Part shown: one piece after another, positions 1-7,468 of the stretch
Layout: each line of letters opens with the position of its first letter
Numbering within the stretch: the stretch's first letter is position 1
Assembly: GCF_000744785.1 (NCBI RefSeq)
Contig: NZ_JQMO01000003.1
Coordinates: forward strand, 4,030,001-4,094,000
Source of the DNA: Kitasatospora azatica KCTC 9699
GTDB taxonomy: Bacteria; Actinomycetota; Actinomycetes; Streptomycetales; Streptomycetaceae
Length of the DNA: 64,000 nucleotides
Reading direction: 5' to 3'
Translations under genes and position numbers: made by a program
Notes under the pieces: generated by a model
What the model saw: the letters and a program-made list of their open reading frames with translations, nothing else
Told to the model about the DNA's origin: nothing
Database searches by the model: none

Positions 1-212
1 CCGAGGGCGAGGCGCTGACGGTGACCAGCCGGCGCGGCCGGGCCGTGGCCCCCGCCCGGGTGACCGACTCGATCCGGCCCGACACCGTGTTCATGCCCTT
101 CCACTGGGCCGGGGCCGGCCGGGCCAACACCCTGACCAACCCCGCGCTCGACCCGGTCTCCCGGATGCCGGAGTTCAAGGTCTGCGCCGTCCGAGTGGAG
201 CGGGTGCGATGA
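1..212 (+). CDS. nasA: Assimilatory nitrate reductase, C-terminal end (partial)
   Basis: The window opens inside this gene and keeps only about the last 70 codons. The residues PFHWAG followed by LTNPALDPVSRMPEFK are the C-terminal signature of the molybdopterin-dinucleotide-binding domain of bis-MGD nitrate reductases. Family role: cytoplasmic two-electron reduction of nitrate to nitrite. The stop codon TGA overlaps the ATG of the next gene (ATGA), so it should be co-transcribed and translationally coupled with the nitrite reductase genes that follow, which supports an assimilatory rather than respiratory enzyme. The true start lies outside the window. Confidence 0.85.
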   Translation, partial: EGEALTVTSRRGRAVAPARVTDSIRPDTVFMPFHWAGAGRANTLTNPALDPVSRMPEFKVCAVRVERVR

Positions 213-1414
213 GGATCGCGGTGGTGGGAGCGGGACTCGCGGGCGCGCGGTTCGCCCAGCAGTACCGGGCGCTCGGCGGGCAGGGCGAACTGACCGTCTA
301 CGGCGCCGAGGAGCGCGTGCCGTACAACCGGGTGCTGCTCGCCGAGGTGCTCTCGGGGCGCTACGACCCCGAGGCGATCGCACTGCCGTACGGCCCCGGG
401 GTCGCGCTTCGGACCGGCTGCGAGGTACTGGCCGTCGACCCGTCCGCCCGACGACTGTCGCTGGCCGGTGGCGAGTCGGCCGACTACGACGAGCTGGTGC
501 TGGCCACCGGCGCCAACCCGGTGCTGCCACCGCTGCGCGGACTGCGCGGCTCCGACGGGCTCAAGGCGGGCGTGCACGCCTTCCGCACCCTGGCCGACTG
601 CGCGCGCCTCGCCGAGGACGCCGCCACCGCCAAGCGGGCCGTGGTGATCGGCGGCGGAGTGCTCGGCGTGAGCGCCGCCCGGGCGCTGGCCGCGCTCGGC
701 ATGCCGGTGGAAATCGTGCACCAGGCACCGCATCTGATCGAGCGTCAACTCGACGAGCGGGCCGCCGAGGCGCTGCGGCTCGCGCTCGCCCGGCTCGGTG
801 TGGAGAGCTACCTCGGCAACCGGGCCCGCGCGCTGCAGGGCGAGGACCGGGTGACCGGGGTCGAACTGGCCAGCGGCTACCTGCTGGACGCCGACCTGGT
901 GGTGCTCGCCTGCGGGGTCCGCCCGCGCACCGGCCTGGCGCACGCCGCCGGCCTGGCGGTGCGCAGCGGCGTCCTGGTGGACGACCGGCTGCGGGCGAGT
1001 GCGCCCGGCAGCCACGCGATCGGCGACTGCGCCGAGCACCGCGGCAGCGTCCACGGCCTGGCCGAACCCGCCTACCAGCAGGCCGACCTGCTGGCCGCGC
1101 GGCTCTCCGGTGCCGACCCGACCGCCCGCTACACCGGCTCGCGCCCACTGGCCCGGCTGACCGCGGGGCCGCTGGAGTACGCCGCGTTCGGCGACACGGC
1201 CGAGGACCAGCCCGGCACCGACGTGCTTCGGCTGGCCGACCCGACCCGAGGCTCCTACAAGAAGCTCGTGCTGCGCGGCGACCGGCTCGTCGGCGGCATC
1301 CTGCTGGGCGACCTGGCCACGGTCGGCGCCCTGACCCGGGCGTACGAGCGGGACGACCCGCTGCCCCCGGACCCGTTGCCCTTGCTCACTACCCACCGAG
1401 GAGTCCGCCCATGA
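209..1414 (+). CDS. FAD-dependent pyridine nucleotide-disulfide oxidoreductase of the nitrate assimilation operon
   Basis: A 401-residue flavoprotein. GAGLAG at residues 7-12 is the FAD-binding dinucleotide fold and GGGVLG at 148-153 the NAD(P)H-binding fold; IGDCAEH further on is the second FAD signature. The architecture matches the N-terminal half of NirB and NasB-like reductases. It overlaps the nitrate reductase gene in front and nirB behind by ATGA on both sides. The likely role, inferred from position and fold, is feeding electrons from NAD(P)H to the nitrate reductase or assisting nitrite reductase. No iron-sulfur motif is present. Confidence 0.8.
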   Translation: MRIAVVGAGLAGARFAQQYRALGGQGELTVYGAEERVPYNRVLLAEVLSGRYDPEAIALPYGPGVALRTGCEVLAVDPSARRLSLAGGESADYDELVLATGANPVLPPLRGLRGSDGLKAGVHAFRTLADCARLAEDAATAKRAVVIGGGVLGVSAARALAALGMPVEIVHQAPHLIERQLDERAAEALRLALARLGVESYLGNRARALQGEDRVTGVELASGYLLDADLVVLACGVRPRTGLAHAAGLAVRSGVLVDDRLRASAPGSHAIGDCAEHRGSVHGLAEPAYQQADLLAARLSGADPTARYTGSRPLARLTAGPLEYAAFGDTAEDQPGTDVLRLADPTRGSYKKLVLRGDRLVGGILLGDLATVGALTRAYERDDPLPPDPLPLLTTHRGVRP

Positions 1415-3972
1415 TCTCGAAGGACCTGGTGCTGGTCGGCCACGGCATGGTCGGACAGCGTTTCCTGGAAGCCCTGTTCGAGCAGCCGACGACCGGGCAG
1501 TCGCACCGCTGGCGGGTCACCGTGCTCGCCGAGGAGCCCCGCCCGGCCTACGACCGGGTGCACCTGACCTCCTGGTTCTCCGGCACCACCGCCGAGGAAC
1601 TCTCGCTCTGCTCGGCCGAGTTCGTCGAGCAGCACGGCATCGACCTGCGGCTCGGCGACCCGGCCACCGCGATCGACCGCGAAGCCCGCACCGTGACCAC
1701 CCGATCGGGTTCGGTGCTCAGCTACGACGCGCTGGTGCTGGCCACCGGCTCCTACCCGTTCGTGCCGCCGGTGCCGGGCCACGACGCCCAGGGCTGCCAC
1801 GTCTACCGGACCATCGAGGACCTGGAGGCGATCACCGCCGGCGCCGCGGGCGCGACGGTCGGCGCGGTGGTGGGCGGCGGCCTGCTCGGACTGGAGGCCG
1901 CCGGCGCGCTGCGCGCCATGGGACTGCAGACCCATGTGGTGGAGTTCGCCCCCCGGTTGATGGCGCTGCAGGTGGACGATGGCGGTGGCGCGGTGCTGCG
2001 CCGCAAGATCGAGGACCTCGGGGTGCAGGTGCACACCGGCGCCGGCACCCAGCGGATCGAGGCCGGCCCGGACGGCCAGGTCCGCAGCATGGCGCTCTCC
2101 GACGGTTCCGAACTCGCCGTCGACCTGGTGGTCTTCTCGGCCGGCGTGCGCCCGCGTGACCAACTGGCCCGCGACTGCGGCCTGTCGGTCGGCGAGCGCG
2201 GCGGCATCGCGGTGGACCGGCACTGCCGCACCTCGGACCCGCAGATCTGGGCGATCGGCGAATGCGCGCTGGCGGTCGACGGCCGGGTCTACGGCCTGGT
2301 CGCCCCCGGCTATGCGATGGCCGATACGGTGGCCCGCGAACTGACCGGATCCAGCGCCGAGTTCACCGGCGCCGACATGTCCACCAAGCTCAAGCTGCTG
2401 GGTGTGGACGTGGCCAGCTTCGGCGACGCGCTGGGCGCGACCGAGGGCTCGGTCGAGGTGCTCTACGCCGACAGTCGGGCCGGCGTGTACAAGAAGCTGG
2501 TGGTCAGCGCGGACGGCCGACTGCTCGGCGGTGTGCTGGTCGGCGACGCTGACTCCTATGCGACACTGCGCCCGCTCGCCATCAGCCGGGCCGAACTTCC
2601 CGCGCCGGCCGAGCAGTTGCTGCTCCCGGCGGCGGCCGGCTCGGGTGGCCCGCTGGTGCTGCCGGACGAGGCGGTGGTCTGTTCATGCCATAATGTCACC
2701 AAGGGCAGCATCCGGGCGGCGGTCTCCGAGCAGGGTCTGCACACCGTCCCGGAGGTCAAGAAGTGCACCAAGGCCGGTACCGGCTGCGGCAGTTGCATCA
2801 AGCTGCTGGACTCGATCGTGGCTGAGGAGCTGGCCGCCGGCGGCATCGAGACGGCCCGCGGGCTGTGCGAGCACTTCGTCCACACCCGCGCCGAGCTCTA
2901 CGAGATCATCCGGGTCAAGGGCATCACCAGCTTCTCCCGGCTGATCGACGAGCACGGCACCGGCGAGGGCTGCGACACCTGCAAGCCGACGGTCGCCTCG
3001 ATCCTGGCCAGCCTCGGCAACGGCCATGTGCTGGACGGCGAGCAGGCCGCCCTGCAGGACACCAACGACCACTTCCTGGCCAACCTGCAGCGCAACGGCT
3101 CCTACTCGGTGGTGCCCCGGGTGCCCGGCGGCGAGATCACCGCCGACGGCCTGATCACCATCGGCGAGATCGCCCGCGACTTCGGCCTCTACACCAAGAT
3201 CACCGGTGGTCAGCGGATCGACCTGTTCGGTGCCACCGTCGACCAGTTGCCCGAGATCTGGCGCCGCCTGGTGGACGCCGGCTTCGAGTCCGGGCATGCC
3301 TACGGCAAGGCCCTGCGCACCGTGAAGTCCTGTGTCGGACAGACCTGGTGCCGCTTCGGGGTGCAGGACTCGGTGGCCCTGGCGATCGAACTCGAGCTGC
3401 GCTACCGGGGTCTGCGGGCGCCGCACAAGCTCAAGTCCGCGGTCTCCGGCTGCGCCCGCGAGTGCGCCGAGGCGCAGAGCAAGGACTTCGGCGTGATCGC
3501 CACCGCCGAGGGCTGGAACCTCTACGTGGGCGGCAACGGCGGCATGACACCCCGGCACGCCGACCTGCTGGCCACCGATCTGGACCACGACACGCTGCTC
3601 CGCACGATCGACCGGTTCCTGATGTTCTACATCCGCACCGCCGACCGGCTGGAGCGCACCGCGTCCTGGCTGGACCGGCTGGAGGGCGGTCTCGACCACC
3701 TGCGCGCCGTGCTGCTGGACGACTCGCTCGGCATCTGCGACGAGCTGGACGAGCTGATGGCCCGCCACGTCGAGACCTACCAGGACGAGTGGGCGGCCAC
3801 CCTGGCCGACCCTGAGCGGGTGCGCCGCTTCGTCTCCTTCGCCAACGCCCCGGGGACCCCCGACCCCACAGTGCGCTTCGTTCCCGAGCGCGACCAGATC
3901 CGCCCCGCCCGTCCCGACGAGGACGGCCGCATCCTGATCAGCAGCCCCACCCTGGAGGTGCGTAGCCGATGA
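1411..3972 (+). CDS. nirB: Nitrite reductase [NAD(P)H], large subunit
   Basis: An 853-residue assimilatory nitrite reductase, usual family length. Residues 1 to about 400 form the FAD/NAD(P)H reductase module. A BFD-type [2Fe-2S] module follows, with cysteines 424, 426, 459 and 462. The C-terminal half is the sulfite/nitrite reductase fold, with the siroheme-[4Fe-4S] ligands C641, C647, C681 and C685 (CVGQTWC and SGCAREC). It reduces nitrite to ammonium by six electrons in the cytoplasm. ATGA overlaps join it to the flavoprotein before it and nirD after it, so subunit stoichiometry is probably set by coupling. Confidence 0.97.
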   Translation: MISKDLVLVGHGMVGQRFLEALFEQPTTGQSHRWRVTVLAEEPRPAYDRVHLTSWFSGTTAEELSLCSAEFVEQHGIDLRLGDPATAIDREARTVTTRSGSVLSYDALVLATGSYPFVPPVPGHDAQGCHVYRTIEDLEAITAGAAGATVGAVVGGGLLGLEAAGALRAMGLQTHVVEFAPRLMALQVDDGGGAVLRRKIEDLGVQVHTGAGTQRIEAGPDGQVRSMALSDGSELAVDLVVFSAGVRPRDQLARDCGLSVGERGGIAVDRHCRTSDPQIWAIGECALAVDGRVYGLVAPGYAMADTVARELTGSSAEFTGADMSTKLKLLGVDVASFGDALGATEGSVEVLYADSRAGVYKKLVVSADGRLLGGVLVGDADSYATLRPLAISRAELPAPAEQLLLPAAAGSGGPLVLPDEAVVCSCHNVTKGSIRAAVSEQGLHTVPEVKKCTKAGTGCGSCIKLLDSIVAEELAAGGIETARGLCEHFVHTRAELYEIIRVKGITSFSRLIDEHGTGEGCDTCKPTVASILASLGNGHVLDGEQAALQDTNDHFLANLQRNGSYSVVPRVPGGEITADGLITIGEIARDFGLYTKITGGQRIDLFGATVDQLPEIWRRLVDAGFESGHAYGKALRTVKSCVGQTWCRFGVQDSVALAIELELRYRGLRAPHKLKSAVSGCARECAEAQSKDFGVIATAEGWNLYVGGNGGMTPRHADLLATDLDHDTLLRTIDRFLMFYIRTADRLERTASWLDRLEGGLDHLRAVLLDDSLGICDELDELMARHVETYQDEWAATLADPERVRRFVSFANAPGTPDPTVRFVPERDQIRPARPDEDGRILISSPTLEVRSR

Positions 3973-4334
3973 ACACGGTAGAAGTCGACGACGGCCAGAA
4001 CTGGACCCGAGTCTGCGAGTTCGACGACCTGATCCCCGGCCGCGGCGTCGCCGCGCTGCTGGCGGACGGCACCCAGGTGGCGGTCTTCCGCACCCGCGGC
4101 GGCGAGTTGTACGCGCTGTCCAACCGTGACCCGTTCAGCGGCGCCTACGTCATGTCGCGCGGCCTGACCGGCAGTCGCGGCGGGCTGCCGGTGCTGGTCT
4201 CGCCGATGCTCAAGCAGGTCTTCGACCTGCGCACCGGGCACTGCCTGGACGAGGAGATTACGCCGGACGGCAACTCGGCCCACTTGCGGGTCTGGCCGGT
4301 CCGGGTGGCTAGCGACGAGATGGCGGTGTGTTGA
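3969..4334 (+). CDS. nirD: Nitrite reductase [NAD(P)H], small subunit
   Basis: A 121-residue Rieske-fold protein. The stretch YALSNRDPFSGAYVMSRG and the later LRTGHCLDEE are typical of NirD. As in the family, the cysteine and histidine ligands of a real Rieske cluster are absent, so it is a structural subunit rather than an electron carrier. It overlaps nirB by four bases and its TGA shares one base with the ATG of the transporter gene that follows. Together with nirB it forms the complete ammonium-producing nitrite reductase. Confidence 0.95.
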   Translation: MNTVEVDDGQNWTRVCEFDDLIPGRGVAALLADGTQVAVFRTRGGELYALSNRDPFSGAYVMSRGLTGSRGGLPVLVSPMLKQVFDLRTGHCLDEEITPDGNSAHLRVWPVRVASDEMAVC

Positions 4335-5686
4335 TGAGCACGACGACGGCAACCAGACCGGACACCCGCCGGATCGAGGACTGGCAACCCGAGGACAGCG
4401 CCTTCTGGGAGCAGGCCGGCGCCCGGATCGCCCGGCGCAACCTGGTCTTCTCGGTGCTCTCCGAGCACATCGGCTTCTCGGTCTGGAGCCTCTGGTCGGT
4501 CCTGGTGCTCTTCCTCGGACCCAAGTACCACATCGACGCCGCCGGGAAGTTCACCCTCACCGCGCTGCCCACCGCGCTCGGCGCGGTGCTGCGGATCCCG
4601 TACACCTTCGCGGTGGCCGTCTTCGGCGGTCGCACCTGGACGGTGATCAGCGCGCTGCTGCTGCTGGTGCCGACCGTGCTGGCGGGGATCGTGCTCAAGC
4701 CCGGCGTCTCGTACAGCACGCTGCTGCTGGTGGCGGCCCTGGCCGGGGTCGGCGGCGGCAACTTCGCCTCCTCGATGGCCAACATCAACGCCTTCTACCC
4801 GCAGCGGCTCAAGGGCTGGGCACTCGGCATCAACGCGGGTGGCGGCAACCTGGGCGTCCCCGTGGTGCAGCTGCTCGGACTGCTGGTGCTGGCCACCGCC
4901 GGCGCGGCCCACCCGCGACTGCTGCCGCTGATCTACCTGCCGCTGATCATCCTGGCGGCGCTCGGCGCCGCGCTGCGGATGGACAACCTCGCCTCGCTGC
5001 GCAACGACCGGCGGGCGATGCGGGAGGTGGCCCGGGAGCCGCACACCTGGGTGGTCTCGCTGCTCTACATCGGCACCTTCGGCTCCTTCATCGGCTTCGG
5101 CTTCGCCTTCGGGCAGGTCCTCCAGGTGCAGTTCCACCACCAGTTCGACACCGCCGTGAAGGCCGCCTACCTGACCTTCCTCGGCCCGCTGCTCGGTTCG
5201 CTGGTCCGTCCGCTCGGCGGCCTGCTGGCCGACCGCTTCGGCGGCGCCAAGGTCACCTGCTGGACCTTCGTGGCGATGGCGGCGGGCGCCGCCCTGGTGC
5301 TCGAGGCCTCCAAGCAGCACTCGCTGGGGCTCTTCCTGGCCGGCTTCATCGCGCTCTTCGTGCTCAGCGGCCTCGGCAACGGCTCGACCTACAAGATGAT
5401 CCCGGCGATCTTCCGGGCCAGGGCCGCCGCCTCGGTCGCGGCCGGCACCGATCCGGAGACCGCCGAGCGCACCGCCAGGCGCCGCTCCGCCGCGCTGATC
5501 GGCCTGGCCGGTGCGATCGGCGCCTTCGGCGGGGTGCTGGTCAACGTCGCCTTCCGCCAGTCCTTCCTCTCCTCGCACAACGGCGACGCCGCGTACCTGG
5601 CCTTCCTCGCCTACTACGCGCTCTGCCTGCTGCTCACCTGGGCGGTCTACCTGCGCCGCTCGCCGAACCGCCTGCCGGGGGTGTGA
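4334..5686 (+). CDS. narK: Nitrate/nitrite MFS transporter (NarK/NasA family)
   Basis: About 450 residues with roughly twelve hydrophobic segments. The segment GINAGGGNLGVPVVQLLG is the nitrate signature of the nitrate/nitrite porter family, and GLLADRFGGAK is the conserved MFS loop. ATG at 4334 is chosen because it shares one base with the nirD stop (TGATG); a GTG six bases upstream is possible. It is last in the nitrate assimilation operon, importing nitrate for the reductases in front, and is followed by a strong hairpin. A charged N-terminal tail (RIEDWQPED) precedes the first membrane segment, as in other actinobacterial members. Confidence 0.93.
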   Translation: MSTTTATRPDTRRIEDWQPEDSAFWEQAGARIARRNLVFSVLSEHIGFSVWSLWSVLVLFLGPKYHIDAAGKFTLTALPTALGAVLRIPYTFAVAVFGGRTWTVISALLLLVPTVLAGIVLKPGVSYSTLLLVAALAGVGGGNFASSMANINAFYPQRLKGWALGINAGGGNLGVPVVQLLGLLVLATAGAAHPRLLPLIYLPLIILAALGAALRMDNLASLRNDRRAMREVAREPHTWVVSLLYIGTFGSFIGFGFAFGQVLQVQFHHQFDTAVKAAYLTFLGPLLGSLVRPLGGLLADRFGGAKVTCWTFVAMAAGAALVLEASKQHSLGLFLAGFIALFVLSGLGNGSTYKMIPAIFRARAAASVAAGTDPETAERTARRRSAALIGLAGAIGAFGGVLVNVAFRQSFLSSHNGDAAYLAFLAYYALCLLLTWAVYLRRSPNRLPGV

Positions 5687-5711
5687 CGGGCAGCTGTCCC
5701 CTGAGCATCCG

Positions 5712-5751
5712 GGGCGTGAACAGGGGCGTGCAAGCGCCCCCGTTCACGCCC
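5712..5751 (+). terminator. Rho-independent-like terminator after the nitrate operon
   Basis: A 16-bp stem with one A/C mismatch: GGGCGTGAAC-A-GGGGCG pairs with CGCCCC-C-GTTCACGCCC around a 6-base loop. It lies 25 bases after the transporter stop and is followed by TTGT. It separates the nitrate operon from the toxin-antitoxin-like pair. Confidence 0.75.
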
Positions 5752-5787
5752 TTGTCGTGCTAGCAGATGCGCGCTAGCTTCGATGGC
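5752..5787 (+). promoter_or_regulatory. Promoter and probable operator of the antitoxin-toxin-like pair
   Basis: TTGTCG (5752-5757) and TAGCTT (5775-5780) are spaced by 17 bases and resemble a housekeeping promoter. The -10 box ends 7 bases before the ATG at 5788, so the transcript would be leaderless. Two GCTAGC palindromes (5759-5764 and 5773-5778), 14 bases apart, overlap the spacer and -10 box; this is where a ribbon-helix-helix antitoxin would be expected to autorepress. The operator role is inferred. Confidence 0.55.
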
Positions 5788-6033
5788 ATGGGTAAGAAGC
5801 AGCTCAACGTGCGGGTGGACGCCACCACCGCCGAGATGGCCCGCGAGCGGGCGGAGCAGCAGGGGATCAGCATGAACCAGTACATCGAAAGGCTCGTCCA
5901 GCAGGACATGGGCGAGACCGGGCTACGTTTCGTGGACGCGGCCGCGCAGTTCATGAAGGAGTACGAGAGCGAGTTCCTCTCGGAGTTCGGCGAGCGCGTT
6001 CCGGCCGACGACCGGCAGGGCGGACGCCGTTGA
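5788..6033 (+). CDS. Ribbon-helix-helix (HicB/Arc-like) antitoxin
   Basis: An 81-residue protein. The N-terminus, KKQLNVRVDATTAEMARERAEQQGISMNQ, fits a ribbon-helix-helix DNA-binding domain: a short beta strand, then two helices, with MNQYIER as the start of helix 2. The acidic C-terminus (about residues 45-75) is the probable partner-binding segment. ATG 5788 fits a leaderless transcript; the frame stays open to an upstream ATG at 5767, but that lies inside the predicted promoter. The stop overlaps the TTG start of the next gene, a typical toxin-antitoxin arrangement. Annotated relatives in streptomycetes are called HicB-family antitoxins paired with Fic-like proteins. Confidence 0.75.
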   Translation: MGKKQLNVRVDATTAEMARERAEQQGISMNQYIERLVQQDMGETGLRFVDAAAQFMKEYESEFLSEFGERVPADDRQGGRR

Positions 6034-6458
6034 ACCTGGAGGTCGACCTCTCCTGGCTGTTGATGACAGCCGAGCAGTACACCCCCGGCGACCCCCAGGT
6101 GACCGACTACGGCTCGTTGCTCGGCGCGATCGCCCGGCACCAGGCCGAGATCTTCGACATCGCCGTCTACCCCGAGCCGCAGGACCGGGCTGCCGCCCTG
6201 ATGCACCAGCTGATCCGGGTGCCGGCCCTGGAACGCACCAACGAACTCTTCGCCACCGCCGTCGCCTACGCCTATCTGGTGGCCAGCGGCTGCCACGTCG
6301 CCACCACCGCCCGCGAGGTCCGCAGCCTGGCCCGCGCGATCCGGGAGGGCAAACTCGGCGTGGACGGGGTCGCCGAGCGGCTCAACGGCTGGATCGTGGA
6401 CGAGGCCGAGGGGGAGGGGGTCGCGGGGGAGGACGGACCGGACTCCGACTCGGACTGA
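6030..6458 (+). CDS. Fic/Doc-like toxin component with degenerate active-site motif
   Basis: A 142-residue protein starting at a TTG that overlaps the antitoxin stop codon. The all-helical pattern, DYGSLLGAIARHQAEIFDIAVYP then ALMHQLIRVPALERTNELFATAVAYAYLVASG, aligns with the core of Doc/Fic proteins. Where active enzymes have HPFxxGNKR, this one reads VPALERTNEL (residues 64-73): the catalytic histidine and the Lys-Arg pair are missing and only an asparagine (N71) remains. It may be a toxin with another chemistry, a non-catalytic partner or a relic. The C-terminal tail is very acidic. The family assignment rests on my recall of streptomycete relatives. Confidence 0.65.
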   Translation: MNLEVDLSWLLMTAEQYTPGDPQVTDYGSLLGAIARHQAEIFDIAVYPEPQDRAAALMHQLIRVPALERTNELFATAVAYAYLVASGCHVATTAREVRSLARAIREGKLGVDGVAERLNGWIVDEAEGEGVAGEDGPDSDSD

Positions 6459-6484
6459 GACGGTCCGGCGGTCTAAGGTTTGGT

Positions 6485-7384
6485 GTGCTCCGGGACATCG
6501 CGCGGTACCTGACCTGCCCCCACTGTGCGCACGGCCTCGCCCTCGACGCGGCCGGGCGCACCCTGCGCTGCCCCGAGGGGCATGCCTTCGACGTCGCCAA
6601 GCAGGGGTACGTCAGCCTGCTGCCGGGTGACGCGCACACCGGGACCGGGGACACCGCCGAGATGGTGGCGGCCCGCGCCGACTTCCTGGCCGCCGGGCAC
6701 TACGCGCCGATCGCCGCAGCGCTCGCCTCGGCGGCCGCCGGGTCCCAGGGCCTGGTGGTGGACCTGGGCGCCGGCACCGGGTACTACCTGGCCCGGGTCC
6801 TGGACGCCCTGGAGAACGGGGTCGGCGCCGCCCTGGACATCTCCAAATTCGCGCTGCGCCGCGCCGCCAAGGCACACCCGCGGGCCGGCGCGGTGGTCTG
6901 CGACGCCTGGCGCCCGCTGCCGCTCGCCGACGGCTGCGCCGACCTGGTGCTCAACGTCTTCGCGCCGCGCAACGGCCCCGAGATCCACCGGGTGCTGCGC
7001 CCGGGCGGCCGACTGCTGCTGGTCTCCCCGACCACCCGTCACCTGCGGGAACTGGTCGATGAGTTGGGCTTGCTGGCGGTGGACGAGGAGAAGGACCGGC
7101 GGATCGAGCAGAAGCTCAGCCCCTGGCTCACCCCGGTCGGGCGCGAGGAGGTCGAGTTCGAGCTGCGGCTGACGCACCGGGACGCGGCCGCCGTGGTCGG
7201 GATGGGGCCGAACGCCTGGCACACCGAGCCGGGCAGGCTGGCCGCCGCGCTGGCGGCGCTGCCGGAACCGGTGACGGTGACCGGGTCGGTGCGGGTGGCG
7301 GTGTACCAGCGATCGGACGAGGGGTCGGACGAGCGGGCGGACGAAAGGGCGGACGAGGGGTCGGCCGCGCCGGACCGGGGATGA
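6485..7384 (+). CDS. RlmA-family 23S rRNA (guanine-N1) methyltransferase
   Basis: A 299-residue SAM-dependent methyltransferase, GTG start. The N-terminal zinc finger is visible as C11-x2-C14 and C29-x3-H33 (CPEGH), as in E. coli RlmA and the macrolide-resistance proteins TlrB and MyrA. SAM motif I is VVDLGAGTG at 91-99. The family methylates G745 or G748 in helix 35 of 23S rRNA; the latter confers resistance to tylosin-like macrolides in producers. Nothing nearby suggests antibiotic production, so housekeeping or intrinsic resistance is equally possible. The C-terminus ends in a low-complexity run of repeated Asp-Glu-Arg-Ala segments (DEGSDERADERADEGS). Confidence 0.85.
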   Translation: MLRDIARYLTCPHCAHGLALDAAGRTLRCPEGHAFDVAKQGYVSLLPGDAHTGTGDTAEMVAARADFLAAGHYAPIAAALASAAAGSQGLVVDLGAGTGYYLARVLDALENGVGAALDISKFALRRAAKAHPRAGAVVCDAWRPLPLADGCADLVLNVFAPRNGPEIHRVLRPGGRLLLVSPTTRHLRELVDELGLLAVDEEKDRRIEQKLSPWLTPVGREEVEFELRLTHRDAAAVVGMGPNAWHTEPGRLAAALAALPEPVTVTGSVRVAVYQRSDEGSDERADERADEGSAAPDRG

Positions 7385-7468
7385 GCCGCGCCCCGATGGG
7401 GTGAATCGTCGGACGAAGGCACGTTTCTCCTGGTCACGGGCTGATACCTGGTCAGTAGCGTCGGCTCA

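Noticed and set aside
3969..4334. NirD as a Rieske protein with lost iron-sulfur ligands
   Set aside because: Absence of the ligands is normal for the NirD family, so it is not damage.
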